A DNA stretch of 64,000 bases from Acrocarpospora pleiomorpha. Its GTDB lineage: Bacteria; Actinomycetota; Actinomycetes; Streptosporangiales; Streptosporangiaceae. The notes below the pieces were generated by a model. It was not told the DNA's origin. It did not search any database and saw only the letters and a list, made by a program, of their open reading frames with translations. Below, piece by piece: positions 9,304 through 17,883 of this stretch (the stretch's first letter is position 1; each line of letters opens with the position of its first letter). The DNA lies in assembly GCF_009687885.1 (NCBI RefSeq), contig NZ_BLAF01000024.1, forward strand, positions 1-64,000. The letters run 5' to 3'. The position numbers and the translations under genes were made by a program.

Positions 9304-10473
9304 ATGGACGTCATTTACCTGGACAACTGCGCCACCACCCGGGTGGACGAGGACGTGCTCGACGCGATGCTGCCGTACCTGCGGGAGGAGTTCGGCAACC
9401 CGTCCTCCCCGCACCTGCTGGGCAAGCGGGCCCGCCGGGCGGTGGACGCGGCCACCGAGTCGGTCGCCGCACTCCTCGGCGCGGACCCGGCGAGCATCGT
9501 GTTCACCTCGGGCGCGACCGAGAGCAACAACATCGCGCTGCTCGGCGCGTTCGAGCACGGCGACCGCGCCCCGGTCAACGCGGTGTTCTGCCCCACCGAC
9601 CACAAGTCGTCGCTGTCGATCGCCCGGGCGCTGCGCGAGCGCGGCGTCGACATCCGGACCATGGCGGTCCGGGCCGACGGCGTGGTCGACCTCACCCAGT
9701 TCGCCAACCGGCTCGACTTTGACTCCCGGATAGCCACCGTGGCCTGGGTGAACAGCGAGATCGGCACGATCCAGCCGGTCCGCGAGATGGCCGCGCTCTG
9801 CCACGAGACCGGCGCGCTGCTGCACGTCGACGCCGCCCCCGCCGCGGGCCGGATTCCAATCGACGTGGTCGGCACGGCCGTCGACACGCTGGCCATGTCC
9901 GCCCACAAGATCGGCGGCCCGAAGGGCATCGGCGTCCTGTACGTCCGCCCGGAGATCCGCCGCCGGATCCGCCCGATCACACACGGCGGCGGCCAGTACG
10001 ACCTGCGCAGCGGCACCATCCCCACCCACCTGGTGGTCGGCCTCGGCAGGGCCTGCCAGCTGGCCGCGGCCCGGATGGAGGAGGACGGCAAGAAGGTCGC
10101 GCTGCTGCGCTCGATCGCGATGGAGCTGCTCACCCGCCGCATCCCCGGCCTGCGGATCAACGGGCACCCGCGGGCCGGCGTCCCGCACGTGCTGAACCTG
10201 GTGCTGCCGGGGGTGCGCGGCGAGAGCCTGGTCGCGAGCCTGCCGTCGGTGGCGCTGTCCACCGGCTCCGCGTGCAACTCCGACTCCCAGGAGCCCTCGC
10301 CGGTGCTCACCGCGATCGGGGTCAGCGCCGAGGACGCCAACAGCTCCATCCGGATGTGCCTGAGCCCCAGCATGTCGGCCGAGGAGCTGGTCAGGGGCCT
10401 TGACCTGGTCTGCGACCGGGCCCGCGGCCTCGCCGACGTCGTGGTGGCGATGCAAGGCGCGGCCGTGTTCTGA
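9304..10473 (+). CDS. Cysteine desulfurase, NifS/IscS-like
   Basis: 389 residues, aminotransferase class V fold. The expected residues are present: YLDNCATTRVD at the N-terminus, FTSGATESNN, the PLP lysine in SAHKIGGPKG (Lys202) and the persulfide cysteine in STGSACNSD (Cys324). It removes sulfur from L-cysteine to form an enzyme persulfide. There is no iron-sulfur assembly scaffold (IscU, SufB) beside it; it is coupled to an unknown Cys-containing protein and a condensation-like enzyme, so a role in putting sulfur into the metabolite is plausible. A general housekeeping role is less likely in this context. Confidence 0.9.
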   Translation: MDVIYLDNCATTRVDEDVLDAMLPYLREEFGNPSSPHLLGKRARRAVDAATESVAALLGADPASIVFTSGATESNNIALLGAFEHGDRAPVNAVFCPTDHKSSLSIARALRERGVDIRTMAVRADGVVDLTQFANRLDFDSRIATVAWVNSEIGTIQPVREMAALCHETGALLHVDAAPAAGRIPIDVVGTAVDTLAMSAHKIGGPKGIGVLYVRPEIRRRIRPITHGGGQYDLRSGTIPTHLVVGLGRACQLAAARMEEDGKKVALLRSIAMELLTRRIPGLRINGHPRAGVPHVLNLVLPGVRGESLVASLPSVALSTGSACNSDSQEPSPVLTAIGVSAEDANSSIRMCLSPSMSAEELVRGLDLVCDRARGLADVVVAMQGAAVF

Positions 10474-10481
10474 GACGACGC

Positions 10482-10509
10482 GGGGCCCGCCGGAGCTACG
10501 GCGGACCCC
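10482..10509. terminator. Hairpin between convergent genes
   Basis: ggggcccgccg (10482-10492) pairs with cggcggacccc (10499-10509) with one G-T mismatch and a 6-nt loop. It lies between the stop of the desulfurase gene and the convergent regulator stop, so it probably terminates both. Confidence 0.65.
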
Positions 10510-10512
10510 TTC

Positions 10513-11514
10513 TCACGCGCCGCTGGCCAGGAATTTCCGGGCCGCCTGCACCCCCGCCTGGAACCTGCTGGTGGCGTCCAGGTCCCGCATCAGGGTGGCG
10601 ATGTGCCGGCGGCAGCTCCGTACCGACATGCCGAGCTTGCGGGCCACCACCTCGTCGGTGTAGCCCTTCGCCATCAGCCCGGCGATGGCCTGCCGCAGGT
10701 CGTCGGCCACGTTCGCGTAGCCGGACTCGGCGCCCTCCAGCGGCATCGCGGTGTCCCACAGGTGATCGAACAGGTCGAGCAGGAACCGGACGATGCCGTC
10801 GTGGTGCACCCGCGCCACATTGGTCTCCCCGTCGGCCAGCCCGAACAGCACGACCAGCGACCGATCGAAGACGACCGCCGAGCGCGGGATGTGACTGACC
10901 GTCCCGATCGCGGCACCCGCGTCGGTGAGCTGCTTCAGCTTCATCCGGGTGGACAGATCGGCCCGGTTCCGGTGCTGGCAAATGATCCGCACGGTGACGC
11001 CGCGCGACAGCAGCGGCAGGTACGCCTGCGCCAGCTCCTCCGCGTCGTCCTCACTGGACTGCAGCACCAGCACCTCGGTACGGCACGCGTCCCCTGCCAT
11101 CTTGAGAAACCCGCGCACCTCCAGCGACCCGACCAGATACTCGATCGGCGCCGGTGCCGAAGCGGGTCCACCGTAGTCTTCCCGGAACACATCGATCCGC
11201 TCCCGGATCTGATCGATCAGCTCCCGCCGCTGGTAGATCTCCCGCTCCACCGAGGAGACCAGCGAGTTCGCCGCGACCTGCGGGTCCACCGGAATGAACC
11301 GGCGAGCCGCACCGTCCACGGCGCGTAACAGGCGGCTCTCGACGAGCTGGTCCACCGCCTCGTTCAGCTCGCGCATGCCGATGCCGAGCTCGACGGCGGC
11401 CACGTCGAGCGCGTCGATGGCGCCGTTCCTGGTCGCGTACCGGTAGACACCGGTGACGTGGGCGCCACCGGCGCGAACGGAATCGGAAAGCCACGTGGTG
11501 GTCGAATTCTTCAT
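10513..11514 (-). CDS. Transcriptional regulator, TrmB-like N-terminus with LuxR-type C-terminal HTH
   Basis: 333 residues. The N-terminal ~80 residues look like a winged-helix domain (GIGMRELNEAVDQLVESRLL), the middle is an alpha/beta domain of unknown ligand (LVLQSSEDDAEELAQ, then VFDRSLVVLFG), and the C-terminus has a LuxR-like helix-turn-helix (MAKGYTDEVVARKLGMSVRSCRRHIATLM). It lies 10 nt upstream of the last exporter permease gene in coordinates but its start faces away from it; it is transcribed just before, on, the same strand as it reads into 10.5 kb. It is probably a pathway-specific regulator of the cluster. Confidence 0.85.
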   Translation of the reverse strand: MKNSTTTWLSDSVRAGGAHVTGVYRYATRNGAIDALDVAAVELGIGMRELNEAVDQLVESRLLRAVDGAARRFIPVDPQVAANSLVSSVEREIYQRRELIDQIRERIDVFREDYGGPASAPAPIEYLVGSLEVRGFLKMAGDACRTEVLVLQSSEDDAEELAQAYLPLLSRGVTVRIICQHRNRADLSTRMKLKQLTDAGAAIGTVSHIPRSAVVFDRSLVVLFGLADGETNVARVHHDGIVRFLLDLFDHLWDTAMPLEGAESGYANVADDLRQAIAGLMAKGYTDEVVARKLGMSVRSCRRHIATLMRDLDATSRFQAGVQAARKFLASGA

Positions 11515-11524
11515 GACTGTCTCC

Positions 11525-12682
11525 TCAGAGGGTTCTCGTACGTCGGCTGAACAGGACGAGGGACAGGCTCAGCAGGGCGGCGGCCATCAGAGCCAGTACG
11601 GCGACGTCGAGCAGCACGTCGCCGAGCCCGGTGCCGGGCCGGGACAGGGTCAGCAGGGCGTCCATCCCCCAGGCGTGCGGGAAGAGCCGGCCGATGGCGT
11701 TGAGCACGTCGCCGGCGGCCTCGCTGGGCCACAGGCAGCCGCCGAGCATGCCGAGCACGATGCCGAGCGGCGGCCCGATCGCGGACGGCTGCGCGGACGA
11801 GCGGACCAGGCTGCCCATCAGGATCGCGGCGCCGGTGGAGACCAGCGCGAACACGCCGACGACGGCGGCGACGCCGAGCGGCTCGCCCCAGGAGACGCCG
11901 AACAGCAGCGAGCTCACCACCATGATCAGCACAGCTTGGGCGGCGGCCACGAGGAACCGGCTGAGCGCCTCGCCGAACAGGACGGCGCCGCGCCGCACCG
12001 GGGCGGTGAAGGCCCGTTGCAGCATGCCGATGCGGCGGCTCTCGGCGAGCGCGGCGGCGACGGCCATGGAGTTGATGAACGTGAACAGCAGCAGGTTGGC
12101 CGGGGCGGTGTAGGCGAACCCGCGCGGGCTGCCGGACGCGGTGTCGGCGTTGACCACTTTGACGTTGACCTCTTCGCCGTCGGCCGAGGCGTCCTGCGCC
12201 TTCCGTACCAGCTCGGCGGCCTCGGCCGGGGTGGCGCCGGCCGACGTGGCGGCGCGGGTGGCCTCCAGGACGGCCGCGACCTTGCCGACGGCGACGTCGA
12301 CGGCGCTGCGGGCGGCCATGCCGCTGCCGTTGGACTGGGTCATGACCAGCTCGAACTTGGTCGAGCCGGGCGGGATGACGAGCCCGGCGGCCAGCGCGCC
12401 CTCCCGGACGTCGGCCCGCAACTCGTCCTCGCCGGCGACGGTGGTGATCTCCAGGTCGGGGTGCGCGCGCAGTTCCGTCAGGACGGCGGCGGCGACCGGG
12501 TCGGAGTCCTGGGCGACCACGCCGACCGGCAGCCGGGACGCGGCGGTGCCGCCGCCCAGCGCCATGCCGACGAAGATGATGCTGACGAACGGCATCACCA
12601 CGATGAAGAACAGGCCGACCCGGTCGCGGGAGTGGCGGCGCAGGTTGGCGGCGACGAGCGCCAGGACGGGGTGCGGTCTCAT
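11525..12682 (-). CDS. ABC-2 type transporter permease
   Basis: 385 residues from ATG 12682, which overlaps the upstream stop by ATGA; the longer open frame upstream is spurious. It has one N-terminal membrane helix (FFIVVMPFVSIIFVGMAL), a large extracytoplasmic segment (about residues 50-190) and a C-terminal cluster of about five helices, the layout of YhgE/Pip-like ABC-2 permeases such as DrrB. It pairs with the next permease and the ATPase as a heterodimeric exporter, probably for the cluster product or self-resistance. Confidence 0.9.
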   Translation of the reverse strand: MRPHPVLALVAANLRRHSRDRVGLFFIVVMPFVSIIFVGMALGGGTAASRLPVGVVAQDSDPVAAAVLTELRAHPDLEITTVAGEDELRADVREGALAAGLVIPPGSTKFELVMTQSNGSGMAARSAVDVAVGKVAAVLEATRAATSAGATPAEAAELVRKAQDASADGEEVNVKVVNADTASGSPRGFAYTAPANLLLFTFINSMAVAAALAESRRIGMLQRAFTAPVRRGAVLFGEALSRFLVAAAQAVLIMVVSSLLFGVSWGEPLGVAAVVGVFALVSTGAAILMGSLVRSSAQPSAIGPPLGIVLGMLGGCLWPSEAAGDVLNAIGRLFPHAWGMDALLTLSRPGTGLGDVLLDVAVLALMAAALLSLSLVLFSRRTRTL

Positions 12683-13857
12683 CCGAGTAGTCCCTTCCTG
12701 AAGCCCATCGCGGCGAGCCCGAAGGCGGCCGCGGCGATCGCGCACAGCACGCCGATCGGCACGGCCACCGAGGCCAGACCCGCGCCGGACCCGGCCAGGC
12801 CGGTCAGCCCGGTGGTGGTCCAGGCGTTCGGGGTGAACAGGGCGATCGTCTGGAGCGGATCGGGCAGGTTGTAGAGCGGGACCAGGCTGCCGCCGAAGAA
12901 CGCGGCCACGAACGAGATCACCATGATCACCCCGTCCGCCTGGGCGTCGGTCCTGGCCCGGCTGGCGACCAGCATGGTGATCGCGGTGGCGGCCAGCACG
13001 TGCGCGAGCAGGAGGGTGAACACGGCTACCGGGTCGCCCCAGGTGGAGCCGAAGATCAGCACCGAGGAGGCCCAGGTGACGCAGACGCTGACCATGGCGA
13101 GCGCGAACCCGACGACGGCCTTGCCGGCGATCGGGACCCAGGCGCCGATCGGCCCGGCCCGCATCCGGTCCAGGGTGCCCTGCTTGCGTTCGATCAGCAG
13201 GCTGCGGAAGGACGCGCCGACCACGAAGAAGGCGAACAGCGCGGCCATGCCGGCGCCGTAGTAGACCGACAGGTCCACCTTGCCGCCGGCCATCGGGTCG
13301 TTCTCCAAGGTCAGGGCGGGTCCGGCGGCGCCGTTGCGCTCCACGAACTCCTTGACCTCGGCGGCGGGGACGCCCGCGTCCAGGGAGGCGCGGACCGCGA
13401 GCGTGCGGGCCCGCACGAGGGATGAGATCCGGTCCACGACCGCGTTCGCGACCACCCCGGCCAGCGGCGAATCGGCCGAGGTCAGCACGCCGACCTGGCC
13501 GCCCTCGCCCGCGCCGACGCTGGCGCTGAACCCCTTCGGGAACACGATCGCGGCCCCGATGTCGCCGGCGTCCAGGGCCGTCTGGGCCTGCTCGCGGCCG
13601 GGCAGATCCCGTAGCGTCAGCACGCCGTCGAGTTCCTTCGAGGCCATGACCTCGCGGCGGACGCCGGCCGGGAACTCGCCGCCGTCCAGGTCGACGAAGC
13701 CCACGGTGGCCCGCAGCGGCGGGTCGTCGCCGCCGAGCGCCACCCCGAACAGGGTGGCCATGGCCACCGGCACGATGATCGCGATGAGCAGGGCGGTGCG
13801 ATCCCGCACCCGGGTGCGGAGCTCCAGGGCGCTCACGGTGAGCAGCGGTCGCAACAT
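12679..13857 (-). CDS. ABC-2 type transporter permease
   Basis: 392 residues, with the same layout as its neighbour: one N-terminal helix (TALLIAIIVPVAMATLFGVAL), a long extracytoplasmic domain, then about five membrane helices ending in a short basic tail. It starts 1 nt after the ATPase stop. The two permeases are paralogous and probably form a heterodimer. Confidence 0.9.
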   Translation of the reverse strand: MLRPLLTVSALELRTRVRDRTALLIAIIVPVAMATLFGVALGGDDPPLRATVGFVDLDGGEFPAGVRREVMASKELDGVLTLRDLPGREQAQTALDAGDIGAAIVFPKGFSASVGAGEGGQVGVLTSADSPLAGVVANAVVDRISSLVRARTLAVRASLDAGVPAAEVKEFVERNGAAGPALTLENDPMAGGKVDLSVYYGAGMAALFAFFVVGASFRSLLIERKQGTLDRMRAGPIGAWVPIAGKAVVGFALAMVSVCVTWASSVLIFGSTWGDPVAVFTLLLAHVLAATAITMLVASRARTDAQADGVIMVISFVAAFFGGSLVPLYNLPDPLQTIALFTPNAWTTTGLTGLAGSGAGLASVAVPIGVLCAIAAAAFGLAAMGFRKGLLG

Positions 13858-13858
13858 G

Positions 13859-14797
13859 TCAGTCCCTGAGCGTGCTGCCGGTGAGGTGCAGGAAGGTGGC
13901 CTCGAGGTCGGGTTCGACGACCTCGACGGCGGTGACGGTGGCGATGCCGTCGACGGTGGAGATGATCGCGGGCAGCAGGTAGCGGCCGCCTTCGGCGATC
14001 AGCCGGACCGACCCCGCCGCGGTGCGGACCACCTCGGTGACGCCGCCCACGCCGCGCAGCTTGGCGACCGCGGTCTCGACGTCGCCGTCCAGGGTGAGCT
14101 CGATCCGGTCCGCGCCGCCGACCAGCTCGACCAGCTCGTGGCGGGTGCCCTCGGCGACGATGGCGCCGTGGTCGATGATGGCGACCCGGTCGCAGATCCG
14201 CTCGACCTCCTCCATGTAGTGCGAGGTGTAGAGCAGGGCCATGCCGTCGGCGACCAGGCGTTCGACGCCGTCCAGGATGGCCTTGCGGCTCTGCGGGTCG
14301 ACGCCGACCGTGGGCTCGTCCAGGATGAGCAGCTCGGGGCGGTGCAGCAGGGCGGCGCCGATGTTGATGCGCCGCTTCATGCCGCCGGAGTAGGTGTCGA
14401 GCTTGGCGTCGGCGCGGTCGGCGAGGCCGACCAGGTCGAGCACCTCCTCGATGCGCCCGCGCAGCGCCTTGCGCGGGAGGCCGAACAGGCGGCCGAAGAA
14501 GCGCAGGTTCTCCCGGCCGGTCAGGTCCGGGTAGAGGGCGATCTCCTGCGGGACGTAGCCGATCTTCGCCTTGGCCGCCATCGGGTCGGCCGCCAGGTCG
14601 GTGCCGCCGACCACGACCGTTCCGGTGTCGGGCTTGAGCAGGCCGACCAGCATGGAGATCGTGGTGGTCTTGCCGGCGCCGTTCGGGCCCAGCAGCCCGT
14701 ACGCCTCGCCGGGCGCGATGGTGAACCCGACATCGGCCACCGCGACCACATCGCCATACCTCTTGCTGAGGTTTTCGCAGTTCAGCGTGTTAGTCAT
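13859..14797 (-). CDS. ABC transporter ATP-binding protein (DrrA-like)
   Basis: 312 residues from ATG 14797 (ATGA overlap with the beta-helix gene). It contains Walker [11 protein letters not shown], the Q-loop in [13 protein letters not shown], the ABC signature YSGGMKRR, Walker [14 protein letters not shown] and the H-loop TSHYMEE. The C-terminal extension ([16 protein letters not shown] onward) is typical of daunorubicin-resistance-type ATPases. It drives the two adjacent permeases. Confidence 0.95.
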   Translation of the reverse strand: MTNTLNCENLSKRYGDVVAVADVGFTIAPGEAYGLLGPNGAGKTTTISMLVGLLKPDTGTVVVGGTDLAADPMAAKAKIGYVPQEIALYPDLTGRENLRFFGRLFGLPRKALRGRIEEVLDLVGLADRADAKLDTYSGGMKRRINIGAALLHRPELLILDEPTVGVDPQSRKAILDGVERLVADGMALLYTSHYMEEVERICDRVAIIDHGAIVAEGTRHELVELVGGADRIELTLDGDVETAVAKLRGVGGVTEVVRTAAGSVRLIAEGGRYLLPAIISTVDGIATVTAVEVVEPDLEATFLHLTGSTLRD

Positions 14798-15798
14798 GGC
14801 CGCCACCCCGTCGCTTCGTCTGGTTCTCCCTTGGCGGCGACGTTGCCGGCGAAGGTCTGGAGCTCCAGTTCGACACCCAGTTGGTAGTCCAGTGGCGTGT
14901 TGCCGGTGACACGGTTCCAGAGGATGTGGTTGGCCACCGCGTCGTCGCCGCCCCAGCCCTTGGACGAGCCCATCACGAAGGCGGCGCCCATCACGGACTC
15001 GCCGCTGGGGTGGTTGTCGTGGATGTGGTTGTCGACCACGCTGACCCGCTCGGTGCCGATCAGCGCGATCCCGACGCCCGAGATCGGCGGGCCCGCCGCG
15101 CCCAGCGCGCCGGGGTCGTCGCCGCCGGCGGCGAGGTCGTTGCCGTAGACGTCGTTGCCGGCGATCAGGCAGTCCCGGACACCGCCGTCCGGCTCGCCCT
15201 CGTAGGTCTGGTTGAGCAGCATCAGCCCGATCGCGTTGCCGTGGCTGGTGTTGCGCAGCACCCGTACGCCGCTGGAGTTGTCGACGAACACGCCGAAGGC
15301 GTTGGCGAACGTCTCGTTGCCCTCGATGAGCGCCTCGCCGCGGGCGCAGAAGCTGACCGCGACGCCGGCGTACTGGCTGCCGGAGGCCCGGCACCGGAGC
15401 ACCTCGCAGCCGGTGGTCTCGCGCACGTAGACGCCCCAGACCGCGTTGTCCACGACTGTCATGTCCCGGACGGCGAGGCCGGTGACGGAGTGGGCGTAGA
15501 GGCCGGCGCCGGAGAAACCGCGCACCGTGAGCCCGGTGACGGTGAGGTCGCGGACGCCGTGCGCGACGACGCCGGAGACCACGTCCTCGCTCGCGTCGTG
15601 CAGCTTGGGGATGTCGGCCCGGATTCCTGGTCCGGGGACCAGCACGGCCTTCTCGCCGTGCAGGGTCACCCCGTCGTGCCTGATCCAGGCGCTCCCCGCG
15701 TGCGTGCCCGCGGCGAGCAGGATCGTCGCGCCGGGGCCTGCCTCGTCCAGGGCGGTCTGGAGGGATTCGCCGGGCTGGACCGTTCTGGTTATGGACAT
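14794..15798 (-). CDS. Right-handed parallel beta-helix protein (NosD/pectate-lyase-like fold)
   Basis: 334 residues with no signal peptide, so probably cytoplasmic. After an N-terminal GESLQTALDEAGPGATILLAAG cap of the type seen in NosD-like proteins, successive rungs repeat a pattern of G-V-x-V with N/D turns (VRDLTVTGLTV, VTGLAVRDMTVVDN, VRVLRNTSHGN, VSVVDNHIHDN). The fold is used by polysaccharide lyases, epimerases and NosD. Its role in a polyketide operon is unclear; it overlaps the PPTase gene by 10 nt and the transporter ATPase by 4 nt. It might act as an isomerase or cyclase on the product or serve export, but neither can be shown here. Confidence 0.85.
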   Translation of the reverse strand: MSITRTVQPGESLQTALDEAGPGATILLAAGTHAGSAWIRHDGVTLHGEKAVLVPGPGIRADIPKLHDASEDVVSGVVAHGVRDLTVTGLTVRGFSGAGLYAHSVTGLAVRDMTVVDNAVWGVYVRETTGCEVLRCRASGSQYAGVAVSFCARGEALIEGNETFANAFGVFVDNSSGVRVLRNTSHGNAIGLMLLNQTYEGEPDGGVRDCLIAGNDVYGNDLAAGGDDPGALGAAGPPISGVGIALIGTERVSVVDNHIHDNHPSGESVMGAAFVMGSSKGWGGDDAVANHILWNRVTGNTPLDYQLGVELELQTFAGNVAAKGEPDEATGWRP

Positions 15799-16250
15799 CG
15801 GGCGTCCTTCCTGTCGACGTAGACGACGGCGAGGGAGACGAGGAGCCCGTCGCCGCTCCCCCAGCGGGCCGCGCCCGCCACGGGGCCGGCCAGGCGCAGG
15901 CGGGCGGCGTCCCGGCAGGCGCCGCGCAGGGTGTAGGCCGCGCCGCCGGTCAGGGCCAGGCCGGTGGCGGCGGTGAGCTCGGCCGCCGCCTCGTCGAGCA
16001 GCTCGCCGGTCCAGCGCGGCGGCGGTTCCGGCGTGGCCTCGAAGTCGTGCCAGGTGAAGCCGGGCGGGCGACCGCCGACCGCCTTGATGAAGCTCTCCTT
16101 GACCGAGAACGTCGCCGTGCCCGGGCCGAGGTCGCGCTCGGCGCTGGTGGTGAGGTGGCGGGTGAAGGTCGCGCCGCCGCGCGCGGCGGCCCTGGCCAGC
16201 CGGTCGGCCGCGACGATGTCCACCCCGATCAGGACGGCCGGCGTGGTCAT
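15789..16250 (-). CDS. AcpS-type 4'-phosphopantetheinyl transferase
   Basis: 153 residues from ATG 16250 (ATGA overlap with the hydrolase stop). It carries both family motifs: GVDIV near residue 10, whose Asp binds Mg2+, and FSVKESFIKAVGG about residues 51-63, with the Lys-Glu pair of the W/FxxKExxxK motif. It would convert apo carrier proteins in the cluster to the holo form. A second, degenerate relative is encoded at 17883-18293. Confidence 0.85.
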   Translation of the reverse strand: MTTPAVLIGVDIVAADRLARAAARGGATFTRHLTTSAERDLGPGTATFSVKESFIKAVGGRPPGFTWHDFEATPEPPPRWTGELLDEAAAELTAATGLALTGGAAYTLRGACRDAARLRLAGPVAGAARWGSGDGLLVSLAVVYVDRKDARCP

Positions 16251-17032
16251 GCGGGGACCCGTCCGCAGCGGTCCAGGAACGGCTCCAGGATCGCGGTGTA
16301 CTCGGCGGCCCGCTCGATCATCGGGATGTGGCCGCTGCCGGCCACGACGACGACCTCGGTCTCGGGGTATTCGGCGAGCAGCTCCAGCCAGGGGTCGACG
16401 GGGGTCATCCGGTCGTGCCGGCCCCACACGTACGCGGACGGGCAGCGCACCCTGTCCAGCGCGGGCCGTACCTGGTAGCGGCGGGTGGCCTTGATGCTGC
16501 GGGCCATGCTGACCATCGACTCGGGCCGCAGCAGCATGGTGCCGACGCCGTCCATCTGTTCCTGGGTGAAGAACCGCTCCTCGCTGTGGAACAGGGCGGC
16601 CATCATCCGGTCGCCGAACTCCGCGCCGACCGGTCGCACGCTGGCTCGGCGGTCGAAGCTGAGGCCGACGTCGGGGTCGGGGGTGAGGCCGGGGGCGCCG
16701 CTGACCACGATGCCGCGCACCCGGTCGGGGTGCCGCCCGGCGAGGTCGATCGCGACCAGCCCGCCGAGCGAGTTGGCGCACACGATCACATCGCCCACGC
16801 CGGCCTCGTCGCAGGTCTCGAGGAGCGCGTCGCCGAGCCGTTCGATCGACCCGGCCACCCGCCGGTCCAGGGCGCAGATGGCTTCGTGGGTGCGGAGCAC
16901 CGGCCGGCCGGCCGCCGCCAGGTGCTGGTAGGGGTGCTCCCAGATCCAGCCGCCGGCGAACAGCGCGGACATGAACACCACGGTCGGCCGGTCGCCGTCC
17001 CCCGGCGCGTGCTCGAAGGTGAAGTCGGTCAT
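16247..17032 (-). CDS. Alpha/beta hydrolase
   Basis: 261 residues. The nucleophile elbow is CANSLGG (Ser in N-S-L-G), with a plausible catalytic Asp in WGRHDRMTPVDP and His in AGSGHIPMIE, giving a complete triad. The oxyanion-hole segment follows the first strand (VVFMSALFAGGW). It could be a discrete thioesterase releasing the polyketide, an editing hydrolase or a cyclase. It is inside the 17-gene operon, with a 4-nt overlap downstream and 11 nt upstream. Confidence 0.88.
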   Translation of the reverse strand: MTDFTFEHAPGDGDRPTVVFMSALFAGGWIWEHPYQHLAAAGRPVLRTHEAICALDRRVAGSIERLGDALLETCDEAGVGDVIVCANSLGGLVAIDLAGRHPDRVRGIVVSGAPGLTPDPDVGLSFDRRASVRPVGAEFGDRMMAALFHSEERFFTQEQMDGVGTMLLRPESMVSMARSIKATRRYQVRPALDRVRCPSAYVWGRHDRMTPVDPWLELLAEYPETEVVVVAGSGHIPMIERAAEYTAILEPFLDRCGRVPA

Positions 17033-17043
17033 CGGTGCTCCAG

Positions 17044-17883
17044 TCACAGTAGGGCGACGTCGTCGGGGGTCCACCCGCAGCCGCAGGCCGCGCCGTCGCC
17101 GAGCTTGACGACGGTGCCGCAAGAGGCGCAGCGGGCGTACTCGCGGATGGCCTCGGGGATCAGGACGCTGGTGAGGGCCCGGGTGCAGAGCCCGGCCTTG
17201 AAGAACCGGCGCATCGCCCGCTGGTGCGGCCGGGCGTGCACGGCGCGCACCGACTCCGGCCGGTCGAACGCGGTGAGCGTGTACTTGCGGTCGCCGATGT
17301 CGAACGTGGCGACCCCGAGGAAGCCCTTGGAGGCCCGCAGCCCTTTGACGATCTCCACGCTGAGCAGGTCCACGTCGGCCGCCTCCGCCTCGTCGCGGAC
17401 CTCCAGCCAGGTCAGCGTGAACGCGCCGGGCCGGTCGGTACGGCTGCTCGCGGCCCGCGCGCTGACCCCGAACTCGCGCACCTCGTCGGCGGCGGGCACG
17501 AACCTGGCCGCGTATCCGAGCGCTTCGGCGACGGCCAGCCGGTCGAAGCAGCGCCGGACCCGCCCGTCGGCGGTGACGAGGTCGGTCCCGTCGAACCGGG
17601 CGGCTCGGCCGACGGCGGGCATGCCCAGGTAGGCGGCGCGGTGGTCGGCTTCGATGGTCCACCAGACGGTCGCGGCGTCCGCGTCGCCGGTCACCCGCTC
17701 GACCTGGAGGCGCAGGTTCCTGAAGCGCGCCAGCACCGCCGCCGCGTGCGCGGCCAGCGCGTCGCCGGCCAGCGAGCCCGCGGTGTCGGGGTCCTGGAAC
17801 CCGGTGACCGAGGCGGCCACGGCGGCGGGGTCGGCGTTCCGCCAGGCCTCCAGATGCGCTTCGGCGATCTTCCTGGCGTCCAT
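17044..17883 (-). CDS. SnoaL-like (NTF2 fold) domain fused to ABM-like domain and C-terminal zinc ribbon
   Basis: 279 residues from ATG 17883. Residues 1-125 are a SnoaL/NTF2-like cone (MDARKIAEAHLEAWRNAD start, TVWWTIEADH strand). Residues about 150-240 resemble a ferredoxin-like antibiotic-biosynthesis monooxygenase/dimeric barrel domain (FTLTWLEVRDEAE, FLGVATFDIGDRKYTLTAF). The C-terminus has four cysteines in a CASC...CGCGW pattern, probably a zinc ribbon. SnoaL-like proteins catalyse cyclisation or hydroxylation of polyketides; the three-part fusion is unusual and the reaction is unknown. Confidence 0.75.
   Translation of the reverse strand: MDARKIAEAHLEAWRNADPAAVAASVTGFQDPDTAGSLAGDALAAHAAAVLARFRNLRLQVERVTGDADAATVWWTIEADHRAAYLGMPAVGRAARFDGTDLVTADGRVRRCFDRLAVAEALGYAARFVPAADEVREFGVSARAASSRTDRPGAFTLTWLEVRDEAEAADVDLLSVEIVKGLRASKGFLGVATFDIGDRKYTLTAFDRPESVRAVHARPHQRAMRRFFKAGLCTRALTSVLIPEAIREYARCASCGTVVKLGDGAACGCGWTPDDVALL

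Noticed and set aside
12683-12745. Longer N-terminus for the ABC permease at 11525-12682
   Set aside because: Overlaps the upstream permease; ATG 12682 gives the usual ATGA coupling and the expected N-terminal helix.
13280-14887. Plus-strand open frame of 535 residues
   Set aside because: Antisense shadow of the ABC exporter genes, with a V/D/G-rich composition typical of such shadows.
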